Assembly: GCA_022316685.1 (NCBI GenBank)
Contig: JAKJHU010000039.1
Location: 7,249,808-7,313,807 of the forward strand
DNA length: 64,000 bases
Direction of reading: 5' to 3'
Origin: Progne subis subis
Lineage: Eukaryota > Chordata > Aves > Passeriformes > Hirundinidae
Part shown: positions 1-12,757 of the stretch, one piece after another
Position numbering within the stretch: the first letter of the stretch is position 1
How the letters are laid out: each line of letters opens with the position of its first letter
Made by a program: the position numbers and the translations under genes
Notes under the pieces: generated by a model
The model's input: only the letters and a program-made list of their open reading frames with translations
What the model was told of the DNA's origin: nothing
Database searches by the model: none

Positions 1-17
1 ATGCAAGAGAAACAGTT

Positions 18-69
18 TGTACCTTGTTCCTAGCTGAGCCTTGGTTCCAACTGTACCTTGTTCCTAGCT
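18..69. repeat. Short direct repeat, 18-bp unit, 34-bp period
   Basis: The 18-mer TGTACCTTGTTCCTAGCT occurs at 18-35 and again, without change, at 52-69. The 16 bp between the copies are unique. It looks like a local duplication; only two copies are seen in the window, and the repeat starts close to the window edge, so further copies upstream cannot be excluded. Confidence 0.85.
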
Positions 70-3000
70 AAATATACAGTGGAGAACATGCCTCACACTC
101 CTGTCACTAGAATGCTTCTGGATAATTCTCCCAGTCCAGTGATGAACTACCCTGGTCAAATATCTTGGTCATGCTGTTCTTTTAAGCTTTCCAGTCTTAA
201 CACAATTTTCACATATCTTTGCTTCTCAATTTTGTCTCACAGGTCTAGCTGCAAATCAAATCCTACACACACACTCAGCTTCAGTGATTTCTCAGTGCTA
301 GGCTCTTTGGATGAGTCAGAGGTCATTGCTCTGGGTAGTGTCCAGCCCGCAGTTTGAACATCATGAAATTACAGCATATTTTAAGCACAGAAAAATCATC
401 CTAGTTTGCCATCATGGTACATGCACATGATACATCAAACAGCATTAGAAATATACATAAGCTGTCAGCATTTTGACCACTTTGGTTTCTAAACTAGTAC
501 AAGTTGTACATAAATACCTCAGTAATTAAAGTGCTAGTGGCTGGTCTACACCAATGTTCCTCTAAAAACAAGGGAAAAAGTGAGAGTCAAGTAAATAAAG
601 ATTGAAATAAAGAACCTATCTGCTGCCCCTAAAATAAATTTTCACTCCAAGTTAATTATGGTTTTCACAAATCTTCTAACTGATCAGCTAGCCAATAAAA
701 ACACTCAGATCCAAGCCCTAGTCAACCTCAGTCTACTTCAGTACAAGTTAAGGATTCAGGAGTTGACAGCCCTCCAGTGTGTTCACTGAGGTTTCCATCC
801 AGCTCAGCTACATTATCCTTTTTCCTCTTTCTGCCCTTCTTTGTTAGGAATTCCTTGCATCGGCTTGATTTTTACATCCTAGTCTACTCAGACATGTTTC
901 TACATGCAGGGCATTTCAACTGAGAGGCTTGAAGTCCTCCTTCTGACATGCTGCCTACCAGCAGGAAGTAAAATAAAGACACGAAGATTCTGGACAACCT
1001 CAAAGTGACTAACAGTAGGGCTCTTGACTTTGGAGAAGCATCAGGATGCAACAGTTCCACCCAAAAATTTCAAGCAACAGAAAACAGTTATCAGAGAGCA
1101 CATTAAAACAAAAGTTTTTCCAGAATGCATCTGAACAAGCTATGGCTCATAAATTCAAAGGAACACAGCAAGGACTCAGAGGAGTTTCGACCCTTTCCCT
1201 TTCTCACTGGCTACATTTAGATGAGAGAACAGAGGTAATGAAGAAATAGCAGTTCCAAGAACAAGTGAAGGCAAAGACGTGGGGGTGGTGTCCACACCCA
1301 TTCTGCTGACAGATTTATGGCTCAGAGTTTAAGAATACAGAGAAAAAACAGAATAAAAAAAAATCAGAAGGCATTAATTACTACAGCAAGGGGAGAACCA
1401 GGTAGGAGCTAAATTACAACATAAACCAAATCTAGTTCTATTATAATCTCATTTTGCTGTTGACATTAAGCCTTGAAGGATTATGGTTTTCCACTCTCAC
1501 CTCCCAGATATTCAAGAGAGACTGGGAGCAAAAGCAAGCATAGAAACAGCAAATGATGCTTTTTAGCAGAACCACATGCCATTAATACAAACTGAGCAGG
1601 ATGTACAGTTACAGGCGCACTTGTCTAGATGTGATTTCTAGGTGAAGTTATTGGCATCAAGACCACTACTGAGTAATTTTAAGAAAAAGTCAATGTATTA
1701 AGGCTGCTATCACCTATGCCACTATTCAAATCAAAAAAATTTCAAATCTTCTGGTACTGCAGGTCTGAAAATATACCAAATGTTGACAGGACACGACAGA
1801 AAGGTTCACCTGCACTTCTTTTATGCTTTTGTTACTAACAAGACTTCTTAGAACTTAAACTCTGCATAAGTCATCAGAAAATACAGGACATTTCAAAAGA
1901 AATGCCTAAAAAGCCTCTTTCAGTCTGGACCTTGAAGAATGTAACCCTTTGGCCACATTATAGTGCAATTGATACCTCAGTTACTGCTAGGATCCTTTAT
2001 AGCTACTGCAAGGTCCCTGCCCTGTTTCTGGATATTGTTCCTAATTTCTGTTTATCACTTCTTATCCTGTTCTGTGGTTAAACTAGCAGAGAATCTAAGC
2101 CTATACCTCAAGTAAATAAAGAACTAGAATTTCCTCTATTCTGGGACTCAGTAACATCAAGGGGAAAATTTTCCTTTCTACCTTCAGGCAGAATAATAAA
2201 ATACCATTACACTACTTTTCACAAAACTCTGCTCCAGTCACAACGAGCTATATCTACAGGAGTGAATGAGTGTCAGCAAGGGGAACAAGCGACCTCGAAG
2301 AAAAGAGAACTGATTGGAGGCCAGCTGCTGCAGGAGCTGCAGAGAAAACTGCCAACGAGTCAAACCAGCTTCCAGACCAGCACAACAGCCAGGGCTGGTC
2401 TGCAGCACAGCAGGTGCTGCAGGAGGGTGCAGCAGCCTGCACTGCCCATTAATTCCATAAGGAGAGGGGGGAAATGCAGCACTGATAACAGCTGAGCAAA
2501 CCGCAAGCCAGGGAAATGCTGAAGCAGCTGCTGGACAGCAAACAGGCAGCAACAGAAAGTCCCCATCACAATTAAATAGAAACGCATATACAGAGTTACT
2601 GTATTGCATTCTGCTTCCAATTCACTTTCTGCCTAAATTAGAATTAATATTTTAAGATCCTAAGAGAAATCCACCTTACACATGGCTGCTCTCACAGTAA
2701 TAAGGATTAAATCCATCCTTTCTTCCTTCAGCTCCCCTCTGGGAGCAAACATATGGCTTCTGAGAGGGTTTGACCCATTTCCCATCTGCCAGTGACCAAA
2801 CTAAAGGTAGTGAAATGCAGCATCAGCACTCATCTAAGAGAAGATGGAAAGAGACCTCTTGAAATTAAGATGAACTGATTCATCAAGCAAAGATTTTGAA
2901 ATAAAGGAAAGCTTTTTAGTATACCAGAACTCATTAATAAGTGTGGGTACTCATTTGTATGAATGCAGAAGGTTTTCATATAAATTTATGAGTGATGCTA

Positions 3001-3079
3001 TGATGAGAATTCTTCCATAGCAAATATTCAGCTGAAATTATTAGTCAGTCTTCAAGATGCCTTTCATCATTATTTTAGT
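70..3079. other. Non-coding AT-rich unique DNA
   Basis: No supportable gene. Open frames here are under 125 codons, overlap one another on both strands and match nothing I know. At 2262-2530 the composition rises in GC, with repeated CAG/CTG-rich words such as GCTGCTGCAGGAGCTGCAG, which makes several overlapping short open frames on both strands; this is a composition effect rather than a gene signature. No tRNA, snRNA or named repeat was recognised. Confidence 0.6.
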
Positions 3080-3350
3080 TGCTTGTTGACACTGGACACG
3101 GATAATTTTGAGGCGGACACTGTTAGTCATCCCTACCACACAGAGAGATGCGATCAGCGGCTTCTCAAGCTTGTAAATTTCACTACTCCAAAAGTAGCCG
3201 TATTCCACTAATAATAAGTCAAGTTGATAAATGTATTTATTATATTTATTTATTTTATGTGTTTATATAAATACACTTATTGATTATCTTTATTCAGTGG
3301 AGTAATCCGCTAATGCGGCTTTTCTCTTTCAGTGGCCGGATTACTCTGCA
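3080..3350. repeat. CpG-retaining segment with nested inverted repeats
   Basis: Two inverted structures overlap. An imperfect long one has a left arm at about 3193-3247 (AGCCGTATTCCACTAAT start) and a right arm at about 3261-3312 (ending TTCAGTGGAGTAATCCGC), with an AT-rich centre. A perfect 10-bp one pairs GAGTAATCCG (3300-3309) with CGGATTACTC (3337-3346) across 27 nt. The word CAGTGG occurs at 3295 and 3330. The segment holds about eight CpGs while its surroundings hold almost none. This could be a decayed miniature inverted-repeat element, an ancient hairpin-type repeat, or a conserved non-coding element. I do not recognise the family. Confidence 0.5.
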
Positions 3351-6300
3351 TCAATGTGCTGTATGGTGCAAAGCAATCAAGTTCGTTTATTGTTGTCCCA
3401 AGACATCTATATTGCACTTCATTTTGGAATTGCCAGCAGCAGACTTGTCCCAGGACTCTCATCCCAGGATATAAGATTTTATATATGCATTACAGTTTTT
3501 TGGAGCCATGGAGCATTATTCTTCATATCCTTATAGTCACTCACGTCCATCTTTTAAAAATATGCTAAAACAGAGTGGATTTTTCTTTCAATATAGATCT
3601 ATCAAGCAACAACCAGCCAAAGCCTGAGTATAGGCTTTTTCAGGTTTACCATCATACCAGCTTTGAAGGAATCCAACTCAGCATTTGTACAGTTTAGGAA
3701 CAAATTATTAAAAGTCTCTTCCTGCTGATCCATTTCTCCAAATTCTCTAAAGAACTTCATCCTTCATAAAACTTTCATAAAAAGCAATGCACCTAAATTT
3801 GTATTAGTCCCACTAACAGTAACAAGTTATCAAGTGCTACGTGACTCAGATTTAGACTGCTAGCTCAATTTATCCAATGCTTTTCATTCTAGACAGCAGT
3901 TTGTTTTGTTCCTGTCTTCATTCATTAGGCAGTATCCATCACTTCTTAATTTAAGGAATTAAGCAAAGAGCACTATTCAATGAAAGGTAAGAGTTGTGAA
4001 AGCAAAAAAAGGTTTTAGCTTTAAGTTAACTTCCAATCATTCAGAAGTTACATCTGCTACTTCGATTTTAAAGAGAACTGAGGTTTAGTGAACACCGGTG
4101 TCCAATCAAAGCCTCAAGAGTTCACAAATTTAGAAACACATTCTTAGTGCTGCTTCCCAAGCCAATGTTTCCTAGTGTAATTAGCTTCACTGATTTAACA
4201 AAGTTATGGTGTTACAGTGACACACACAGTAGATTGTAGACACCAAAAGCATAACATGACATTTGGGTCATGTCTGAAAAGCCACAAGAATGTGTTTCCA
4301 GAGCACTTCACAATTTCAAATTGCAGAGCAAAACAGGACAAAATGTCCCAAAAATTCACATCACAAATTGTTTCAAGGTCCAAGCAAGCACTTAGGTTAA
4401 TCCACATATATTAGCCACAGGAATATTTCTTTTGCCTTCTAAGAAGCCTGAATAGCTTGAGGAGACCAAATAAATCCAAAAGACCAATATCTTTTCGTAG
4501 ACTTTAAAGCTGCAGTCTTCAAACCTACCTATTTTTAGCTGCATTTCAATTTCTCAGTTGGCTTTTAACTCTGTTGTTACATATAATACATTTTCCTTTA
4601 GGAAGCTGTCAATGAAAATTACTGGAACAGCTGTCAGATTTAGTATTACCTTCATTGTTACTATTAAAATTTCATTTATTTTTCTCTCTGAAAATTTTTC
4701 ATTCTGAAAACTTGATAATTCTAGAACTACGTACAATCCTGAATCAATGTGATTAAGGAAATGGGTTTTTTTTAAAGATTAGAAAACTTGAAAGAGGTTT
4801 TAAATACATGGCCAGTGTTACAGCTTTTTCCGTTTTGTATCTCTTAATTTCAAACTTGTCACAATTTCCAGTAATTTCAACACTGAGAAGAAAATTTCTC
4901 ATCAACATCAGAAATTGTCCCTTTAATTGCAAATACTGTCTCCTTATTCTTTAAAATTTATTTGTAAATTTTTAACTAAAATCAGCTTACTGGGAAACAA
5001 GACTGCAAAAACATCATCAAAATTCTCTATTAGCTTTTTATCTACATTTCTCAGAATAAAGTAGATCAAGTTACAGAAAGTTTCTAAAAGGTTTTTAAAT
5101 AATGAAAAAATGAAATTCTCTAAAATAAATTACTCCTTTTTTCCATTTTCCTATTACTTTGACCAACAACTTTGTAATGCCTGCAATACAATCACTTTTA
5201 GCAATTTTCCATACGTATGTGTGTGAATGCAAATAACTTTTTAAAACAAACAAACTCATTAAGGCAAAAAAGAATTAATGGCAATATCTGTATTCATCAA
5301 TTGCATGTAAAATAAAGGAAAAAAATCACTCCAATCTCTTACATTCAAAAGAAAAAATGAAATCTTTTAAAATGCACCAAGATCATTTAGTTATGTTACA
5401 TATCTCTTGATGAAAAACTGTGATAATCTCACCAGAGGAAAATCTAAATTATGAAAACCAAAGTGGCTTTTTCAGTCTTGTTCTATGCTTGGTTTTTTTG
5501 TTGTTGTTGTTTTTTAGGTTTTTCTGTTTGGTTAGGTTTTTTATACCTGGGAAGATTTTTCTTTACCATAAAGAATTTTAAGTTCTGGCCCATGTCATAG
5601 TATTAAAAAAAATTTCCTGGGTCTCTCTCCAGTCTATGGATAGTTCTGCTTGCCAGCTATGGTACGAGGTCAGTACACGTCCTTTTGAATGCTTTTAAAA
5701 CCATAAGAAATCTTTAAACTCCTGAAAAAAATGCATTATTTCCCAAAGAATAGAAAATCACTTCCCTATTAAGCTTGTCAATGAAACTGGCTGAAAAATG
5801 AATACCTTACCTATGTGCTCCAGTTGTAATAAAATATAAAAGTTGTGGCTCTCATTTAGTTTCACACAGAGAAAATAGAAATTATACCAGAATTTTAATT
5901 TATGTCCTTCAGTGCTATTTTAAAGATAGTGTTTTACTATGCTTGGATTTATTAAGGAGATCATAATCCAACATTGTGATCTAATAGGGCAGAAAAAAAG
6001 GCAAAATCAGCATTGACTTAAATTGAGCTACATGCTAGAAGGATATAGTTATTATTTTCAGAAAGCAGCACAACTATTGGCATCGTCTGGTGTTTTGCAG
6101 AGGCAAGCAGCCTATTCTTTGCAGTAACTGAAACATTAAATGTAAAGTCAGTAAAAGTACTTTGTTTACAAACAGTTCTTCTTAAAATCACAACACAAGA
6201 TTTTTTAATGTGGACTGACGTTAAAGTAAATATAGGACATACCTATTTTTTGTGACATGTTCTAAAGGAGCATGGATTTTAATTATATTCTTCTCTATTT

Positions 6301-6654
6301 AAGTAAATTATGTTTTATTCATCTATGATAAAGCATTGACATATAGACAAAATTAATGATGAAGGAAACAGATGCACTAAGGCTTCATTAGTTAATTGAC
6401 TGAACACCTCCATAATGCTTAGTGGATGATCCATCATTTTCAAAGGGTTCATGTAGCATTTCTGACCTCAAAACACCTGTCTAAACAAATAAAAGAACTC
6501 CAACTGAATTACAAATATAGGACAAGCACCAAGCACTACCAAGATTTCAACACTGAGCTTGTGAGCCTAATCAATTTAACCATTTTTAGTTGTTAGATTA
6601 AAATATGATATAAATCTGGATACCACCAGGCACAAGTATAAACAGAGAGGAGTT
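3351..6654. other. Non-coding AT-rich unique DNA
   Basis: Very AT-rich sequence with frequent poly-A and poly-T runs and a short (GTT)n-like tract near 5490-5512. No open frame longer than 78 codons, no recognised repeat and no RNA gene seen. Confidence 0.6.
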
Positions 6655-7320
6655 GCTGGAGAGCACCCTTGCAGAAAGGGCTGGGTGGGGGCTGGTTGGC
6701 AGCCACTCAGTGTGAGCCAGCAGTGTGTGCCAGGGCTGCCCAGAGTGCAAACCCCATCCTGGGGTGCACCAAACACATCCCCAGCCAGCCTAAAGGGGAG
6801 ATGACCCCACTGCACCCAGTGCTGAGGCCTCACCTCGAGTGCTGTGTCCCACAGCTTAGGAAGGATGTGAAGGTCATTGAACACATCCAGAGGGGACCAC
6901 CAAAGCTGGGAAAGGACCAGAAGGTATTTCTTACTAGGAGCAGCTGAGGACTTTGGGCTTGTCCAGTTATCCTCCAAAAAAAGGACGCTTAGAGGCAACA
7001 CCTCATTGATCTCTACAGCTTCCTGAAGAGGGAAGATGGGGTGGGAGGTGTTGAGCTCTTCTCCCTGGTATTCAGTGGTTCAAATGAAAGGTTCAAAGAT
7101 GTGCCAGGGGAGGTTCAGACTGGGTGTTAAGAAGCATTTATTTACTAAGAGGATGGCCAAACACTGGAACAGCCCTCTTTGCTGCTGGTGTTTGATGTCC
7201 CAAGCCTGTCAGCATTTAAGAGGCATTTGGACAACATGCTGATTATCCCTGAAGCAGTCAGACAATTGGACAGGATGATCATTGCAGGTTCCTGACAACT
7301 GAAGTATTGTATTCTACATT
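6655..7320 (+). mobile_element. CR1 LINE, 5'-truncated copy with ORF2 end and 3' UTR
   Basis: A degraded copy of the chicken-repeat-1 non-LTR retrotransposon, sense on the + strand. In the frame at 6669-6947 the peptide contains LRPHLECC, then RKDV and EHIQRG. This matches the CR1 reverse-transcriptase ORF2 C-terminus, where the usual form has RPHLEYC, KKD and ERVQRR. Further on, GCCAGGGGAGGTTCAGACTG (about 7105) and GCCAAACACTGGAACAG (7154-7170) are the conserved CR1 3' region. The end at about 7225-7320 (CCTGAAGCAGTCAGACAATT, then a CTGAAGTATTGTATTCTAC tail) is the CR1 3' terminus with its short ATTCT-type repeats. A full CR1 is about 4.5 kb; only the last ~660 bp remain, with small deletions and stops. 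It is dead as an element. 5' truncation is normal for CR1. Confidence 0.9.
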
Positions 7321-8805
7321 ATTAAATGTCAGGAAGTAGAAAGGTTGATAAGTTATCTTTTGTTTTTCTTGGTATTTCAGACAAGATTTTTTTTTTTTTA
7401 ACCCATGTAAATCAATAGTGTCTTAGTTTTAGAGAAAACTTCATATTTAAAAGACTACAGCTGGTATTTCAGAAAGTTCATTCCTTATTTAGCAGCTCAT
7501 TACATTACACTGTTTCCTTCTTTTCACCCAGAATATAAGTTTAGTTTATGGTTGCAATGTGGTTCTCTTCTAACCTCTAAAACACAGAGGAAGACAATAT
7601 CTTTCTGGGTGGCAATGATACACAAATAATTTTTTTTCCCTGTCAATTCTTTTGTCAATAACTGGCTTCAGAGGTTCCTCAACGTCATCAAAAGCTGTGG
7701 TGGAATGATTATTGCCTCTTGACATATAATTGTGTATTAAGGACTTACTCATTAACTGCAAGCTTATAGCCAAGAGGGTAAGGATATAGACCTAAAAAGC
7801 TTTGTAACAGGATATGCAGCATTTCACTGTTAAGCCATTCATCCACATCTGGTCTAGCTTAGCAGTGACCTAAAATCATTACCGTATGACGGCTCCTTCC
7901 TAAGTTATGCAAAAGGAACCATTTAGTCCAGTTTTTAAACTAGGGAAATATGCACATCACAAAGGACCTATTAAAACATCCTGCAGAGTCTCCAAGGATT
8001 TAAAAAATGAGCTTGCTTAGCCAAAGTTAAATTTATTATTACTGTGTTCTTAAATTGCTGCTGATTCATTTTCTGCTTGTTGTAACCATAGAGAGTAAAG
8101 CCAGTAGATACATTTTTTGCATATTGTACTTTTAAACTCTTTAACCTTATTCCAAATGCAATTAGAAATAGTACATCATACCCATTGAATGGCCACACAG
8201 GAGTTTGCAACTGTTGGTGTTATTTTGTCAGGAGCTGAATAAGAGCCGAAGCCTGTGGGGTTTTCAAGCAGCACTTCTGGCCTATTTATTTCAGCTGTTA
8301 ACTTATTCGCCCTCAGCAAACCCATTCAGCCTCCAATAACCCGAATTTCCCCCCTCTTCTGGCTGAGGTATAGCTCTGGCCAAACTGTTTCTTTCTGCTC
8401 AGGTGCCCCTTCTCTGGGCTTTATGCAGCTCTGACTCTCAGCAGCCAGACTGTTCCAGCCGCCTTTCTGCACCTTCCCATGGAGCAGGAAGCCCTGATAC
8501 CACAAACACACCCTGGGCACGTTCTTTTCTTCCTCACAAGTCCCTTCCCTGCCTGCCCAAGCATCCTAAAAGGATATTGCCTCATGTTTAGCGCTCCCCA
8601 CGTATTTCTAGCAGCAAGGATCACTTGTCAAAAACCAAAAAGTTTGTTATAGGTCATGTAGGAAGTCACGGCACAAACCTTCAACACCCTCTCACATATT
8701 TGTCAAGTTCCTGATACATAACTTTGCAGGCCTGCTCTCAGACTTGTGGCAGCACAGTGGGCATTTGGGGAGGGGAGGAGACCCCTGGGATTTTTTTGTG
8801 TACTT
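7321..8805. other. Non-coding unique DNA
   Basis: AT-rich to about 8200, then a GC-richer patch (8220-8600) with overlapping short open frames on both strands (64, 62 and 67 codons) that match no known protein. No splice-site framing or conserved domain is visible, so no gene is called. Confidence 0.55.
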
Positions 8806-8825
8806 GGGCATGCCTCGGCATGTCT
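8806..8825 (+). promoter_or_regulatory. p53-family response element candidate
   Basis: Two abutting decamers, GGGCATGCCT (8806-8815) and CGGCATGTCT (8816-8825), with no spacer. The p53/p63/p73 consensus is RRRCWWGYYY repeated twice with a 0-13 bp spacer. The first half is perfect and the second differs only at its first base, so 19 of 20 positions fit, both cores are the favoured CATG, and spacer zero is the strongest arrangement. No gene start is seen nearby, so any role would be as a distal enhancer. A chance match in 64 kb is unlikely but possible. Confidence 0.5.
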
Positions 8826-11800
8826 GTCTAACAAGGTTGATGATAACAAGCATAGAAACATAGCACTAATACCAAAATGTATCACATTACTGTGTTTGGC
8901 TTATTTGTTTCTAGGATCTACAAAAAAACCCCTGGCATTTGCCATAACTAGTATTGACTTGTCCAAAATAATGTTGAATTACAACAGTAGAAGGAGTTGT
9001 GATTTTTGACCCTAATGTTCATATTGCCTGTCTACTTCATCACTGTTATCCCTGCTTTGTCATTAAATAGGATTTCATTCCCTAGGGCTATCATCAATAA
9101 TTCTCAAATTCACATTTTAGGTTTACCACCAAGATTTAGTTCAAAGAATTCACTGTGCAAAACTTAATTTCCTATACAACCAGAACCTTTTATTTTCAGA
9201 TTCAGTACTAGGAATTTTTATATTTCAAATAAGAGTGAAACAAAATCAATAAAATGCTGAGGCATTATCAACCATTATAGATCACTCCACATAAAAATCA
9301 GTAATTTTTTCAATCTTACTTTCAAGGCACGGATACCTTACTTGGCCTTTTAGAAAACAGTCACTTCTTTAAAGCTTTTGATGCATTCCTGAAAGTGTTA
9401 GCTACTTTACCCTTTTAAAGCTATATTTCAATAATTGAAGCCATATAAAATTCGGTAAGATTGTTTTATCATCTCTCAAAAAGGCAATATACTCATGTTA
9501 ACTTCTTGAAGAATTCTTGAAAAATTACTTTAAAACCTACCTGCATTTTATTACTGCTACTCAGATCATAATCAGCTTTCCAGTACACAAAAAAACACTT
9601 CAGTGCTTCACAGTACTATAATAGCAACCAGAACTTCACAGACAAAACTAATAACATTTTCATTTTTTGGCAGGAAACTGAGGAGCAAGATTATTCCCAA
9701 ATCTTTACAGTCCCACAACCCTTTATCAAACCGTTCAAGCTCAAATGAGACCCATGTACTTCTAATGTTTTTACTTCTTCCAAGAATTTAGCTTGGCCTT
9801 GTTCAATTTCATGACACTTCCTTTGGGGAAATCACAGAATCAGGAGAAAGAAAAAAAAAAAAAACCCCACACCCACACAACATGGGAAGATATTGGGCCT
9901 GAAGCTTATTAATGACCCTAGCAAGCCTCAAATAAGACCTATAGATTTATATTTCCATTAGAAGTGAAACATGAGAAGTCAGCAGGAGTTGAGTTAGATG
10001 TGTAGTAAGAACTAAGCAGCACCTGAGGCAAGATTCAGTGGGATACCTGTAATAGGTGCAGCAGAGAAATAATTGTGAGAGGGAGTAAGTGCTAAGGAAG
10101 CTTCAAGAAGAGCATAATACTGATATTTCAGAGCAACTCTAAAACATAATTTATCAGCACACAATATCATCACTGGTAATAAACCCCCACTCACTGCTGT
10201 TGTGCTGCAGACCCTGCTCCTCCCGAGCCTCTGCAGAGCTCCCAAGGGAACTCTGACATCCTTCCTCCCCATCACTGCTGCAGGAATTATCTCACTGGGA
10301 GCCATTAAAGTACCATTATGGCTTGTTAGCTCCCTCACTCATCTTTTAAATTTAAAAAAAAAAAAAACACTCAGAGGTTTGGATTTTAGGGGGATGGGGA
10401 GAGTGCTAATCCATGCTGTTTCAATATGTTCTAGATTTGTTACTTGCAGTCAATGTCCCTGGTGAACACACATGTGAGTCAAGGGAATGATCAAGTATCA
10501 GTCTCCTTTCCCACCTTGTGCATCTACTCCTAAAACCTCTTTAAAGAACAATGTTTTTTCCTCATGCTGAAAAGGGATATTATTGGTATTGCATTGCCAC
10601 CCTAAAAGTGTAATAGTCTGACTGGAAAACATTATTGGACTTTTCAAACTCTAAAGATGACAGTTGCTAATTGACCCATAATTTTTATCAAATGGCTGGT
10701 GGTCTGCCCTATATTTACTCCTTTATCAGTTTTCTAAAGGGTCATGGCACAGAATTTCAGGGTTTATTCGCACTACCTTTTTCATCCCATCCCAATCTAA
10801 CTTTGATTCTATGATGTCTTAGAAGAAGAAAGCTACCTTCTGCTTGTGGCCCAGCTGGCAGCTATGAACTATCAATCAGAAACAGAGAACTTCAATAGAG
10901 TCTCATGGCACAGACTGTATTTTCCTCGCTTTCAGTAAAATGATTTGAAAAGCTGGAATAAATCACTCTGCATCCTGGCCCAGGAGATAACCACCTCTAA
11001 GTATTCAATACATCCACCATTTTTCTCATAAAGGGATTTATTCTACCCAAAGATTCTTTTCTCAGCTGCCTGCAGGGAGAAGTCAAATGCTGGACTTTCT
11101 GCCTCTAGGCTGTCAGGACGTGTTATTCCACTGATCAAGGATCTTCAAGTACTCAACGCTAATCAGCCCAAGACAGGCTAATTATAATCCCTGAGGCCGC
11201 CTCCAGTCTAGGAAAATATTGCTAAAAAAAAAAAACTATGAGCCTTGCCAAGCTGGCATTTTTCCTAGCTCCAAGTGGTATCAAATTTCACTTTCAGACT
11301 GTATAATTTTCAGGTTGGCTATAGCTGGGGGAAATATCATTTCACAGGCTGAAGGCTTGTTGAGGTTCTCTGTAACCTCTCCCTTCCCCGTGGTTCTCCC
11401 ATACCGATGAAAGCACCTCACAAATTAAAAAATGTTATTTTATTTTCATACTTTTGCTTAAGCAATGGCTATCCACAGTCTGAAGATATTAAGGATTAGT
11501 TAAAACCATGAGGGATTACTCAGATTTAAAGAATCTTTAATTTAATCAGTAATTTAATTGAATCTGTAATTTAAACAATTAACAGTCAATAAGAAGACAG
11601 AAATGCACAATTCCATTTCTAAACCATTCAATAAGGTCCAAGAAAACATGCTGTTGGAGCTCACATGCATCTGACACTAATCTTAGGTGCTGAGTTTAGC
11701 AGACTAGTTTGTTTAATTTGCATATTAAATACATGCCTAGATTTAACTATTCAAAAGACAATAAAAGAATCAGGGCTACACGGTAGTATACAGGACTAAG

Positions 11801-12299
11801 AAAAACAAAACTGAAGTGGATTCTAAATTCTACTGGGAGCCAGAAAACAGTAGAGGTTAGTTTGAGGTCTACTTTTACTCCTTATCACTCAGTGTGTCTT
11901 TCTTGCCATGTTCCTCTTCCCAGAGCTATTGGCACATTAATTGGAAATATCCACCCTTAGCTTACTCAACATGGCTATTCCAGTTTCAAAAATAAATATT
12001 TATTAGACTGGAAAGAGCCATATCTCCACAACCCAGGGGGGCTGCCTAATTCAGAGCAGATGTTAGTCCCACATATATTACATCTCATTTTAATGCATAT
12101 CCACCTGTCAACAGCTGTTTGAGCTTTTGTGCCCTCTGAACAAAATCTAGGCAATAAAGTTTTGTGATCAACAACTGGTGTTTTGATGAGTCTGCAATGG
12201 CTGAGAAGGCAGCATCTCATAGAACAATTCTTATCAATCTCTAATTTTTGAAAGAAGCCCTTGGAGATCATGCAAAAGCATGGCAGGTCCCCATTTCAC
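8826..12299. other. Non-coding unique DNA
   Basis: Mostly AT-rich. A14 run at 9851-9864. A fairly mixed-composition patch at 11050-11200, containing GGCTAATTATAATCCCTGAG, has the look of a homeodomain-bound enhancer (TAATTA core), but composition alone is the evidence. Open frames of up to 108 codons (10012-10338, - strand) have no recognisable family. Confidence 0.5.
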
Positions 12300-12323
12300 A
12301 ATTATTCCAAAGAAGGAATAATT
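12300..12323. repeat. Hairpin, 9-bp perfect stem, 6-nt loop
   Basis: AATTATTCC (12300-12308) pairs with GGAATAATT (12315-12323) around AAAGAA. AT-rich; a chance origin is possible. No function is assigned. Confidence 0.7.
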
Positions 12324-12743
12324 AAGAAGTTTCCAGTATAATTCACAGGAACACAAAATCAAGCCTCCGCATTTATCTAAAAGTTTATTTTAAAAAGCTA
12401 ATGTAATGCAAACAGGTGCAAAGCACTTGGGGAAGTAAAATCCTTTTCTTCTGAAAGAGCTAGCACCATTATTGCTGATGCACTGTTTATACATCATGCA
12501 CAGAATATATTTAGATTCCACCTTCTCCAGACACAAGAAAACCCAAAATCCCCTAATTATTTTCAAAGGTTATCTGTGCATAATAATGTCAAAAAACTCC
12601 TTGCTGTTGTTAATGACCTAGTAAAATACTAGGATGAAATTGAGGGGGAATAAGTCTAGGTGGCATATTAAGGATCTATAGAATAGACCTTGAATATTTT
12701 AATATCTGACCCTTAAAATGGCAACTTACATATCTGCTGTGTC

Positions 12744-12757
12744 ATTGCCTTAGCAAC
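12744..12757 (+). promoter_or_regulatory. X-box-like (RFX) motif, weaker candidate
   Basis: ATTGCCTTAGCAAC resembles the RFX X-box (GTTGCCATGGCAAC type): the right half AGCAAC is good, the left half has A for G at its first base. The continuation AGACTAGACGTG is loosely like the X1-X2 arrangement of MHC class II promoters but lacks a proper CRE. Low information; listed mainly because a better X-box lies at 20180. Confidence 0.25.

Noticed and set aside
6576..7001. 141-codon open frame on the - strand
   Set aside because: Antisense to the CR1 ORF2 remnant, so an artefact of the retrotransposon.
9505..9525. Heat-shock-element-like TTCTTGAAGAATTCTTGAA
   Set aside because: The TTC/GAA modules are out of the required 5-bp register, and the word is common in AT-rich DNA.
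10775..10825. Possible CR1 tail (TTGATTCTATGATG)
   Set aside because: Too short, with no upstream CR1 text.
11716..11723. POU octamer ATTTGCAT (also 22529 as ATGCAAAT, and elsewhere)
   Set aside because: Several copies are expected by chance in 64 kb of AT-rich DNA.
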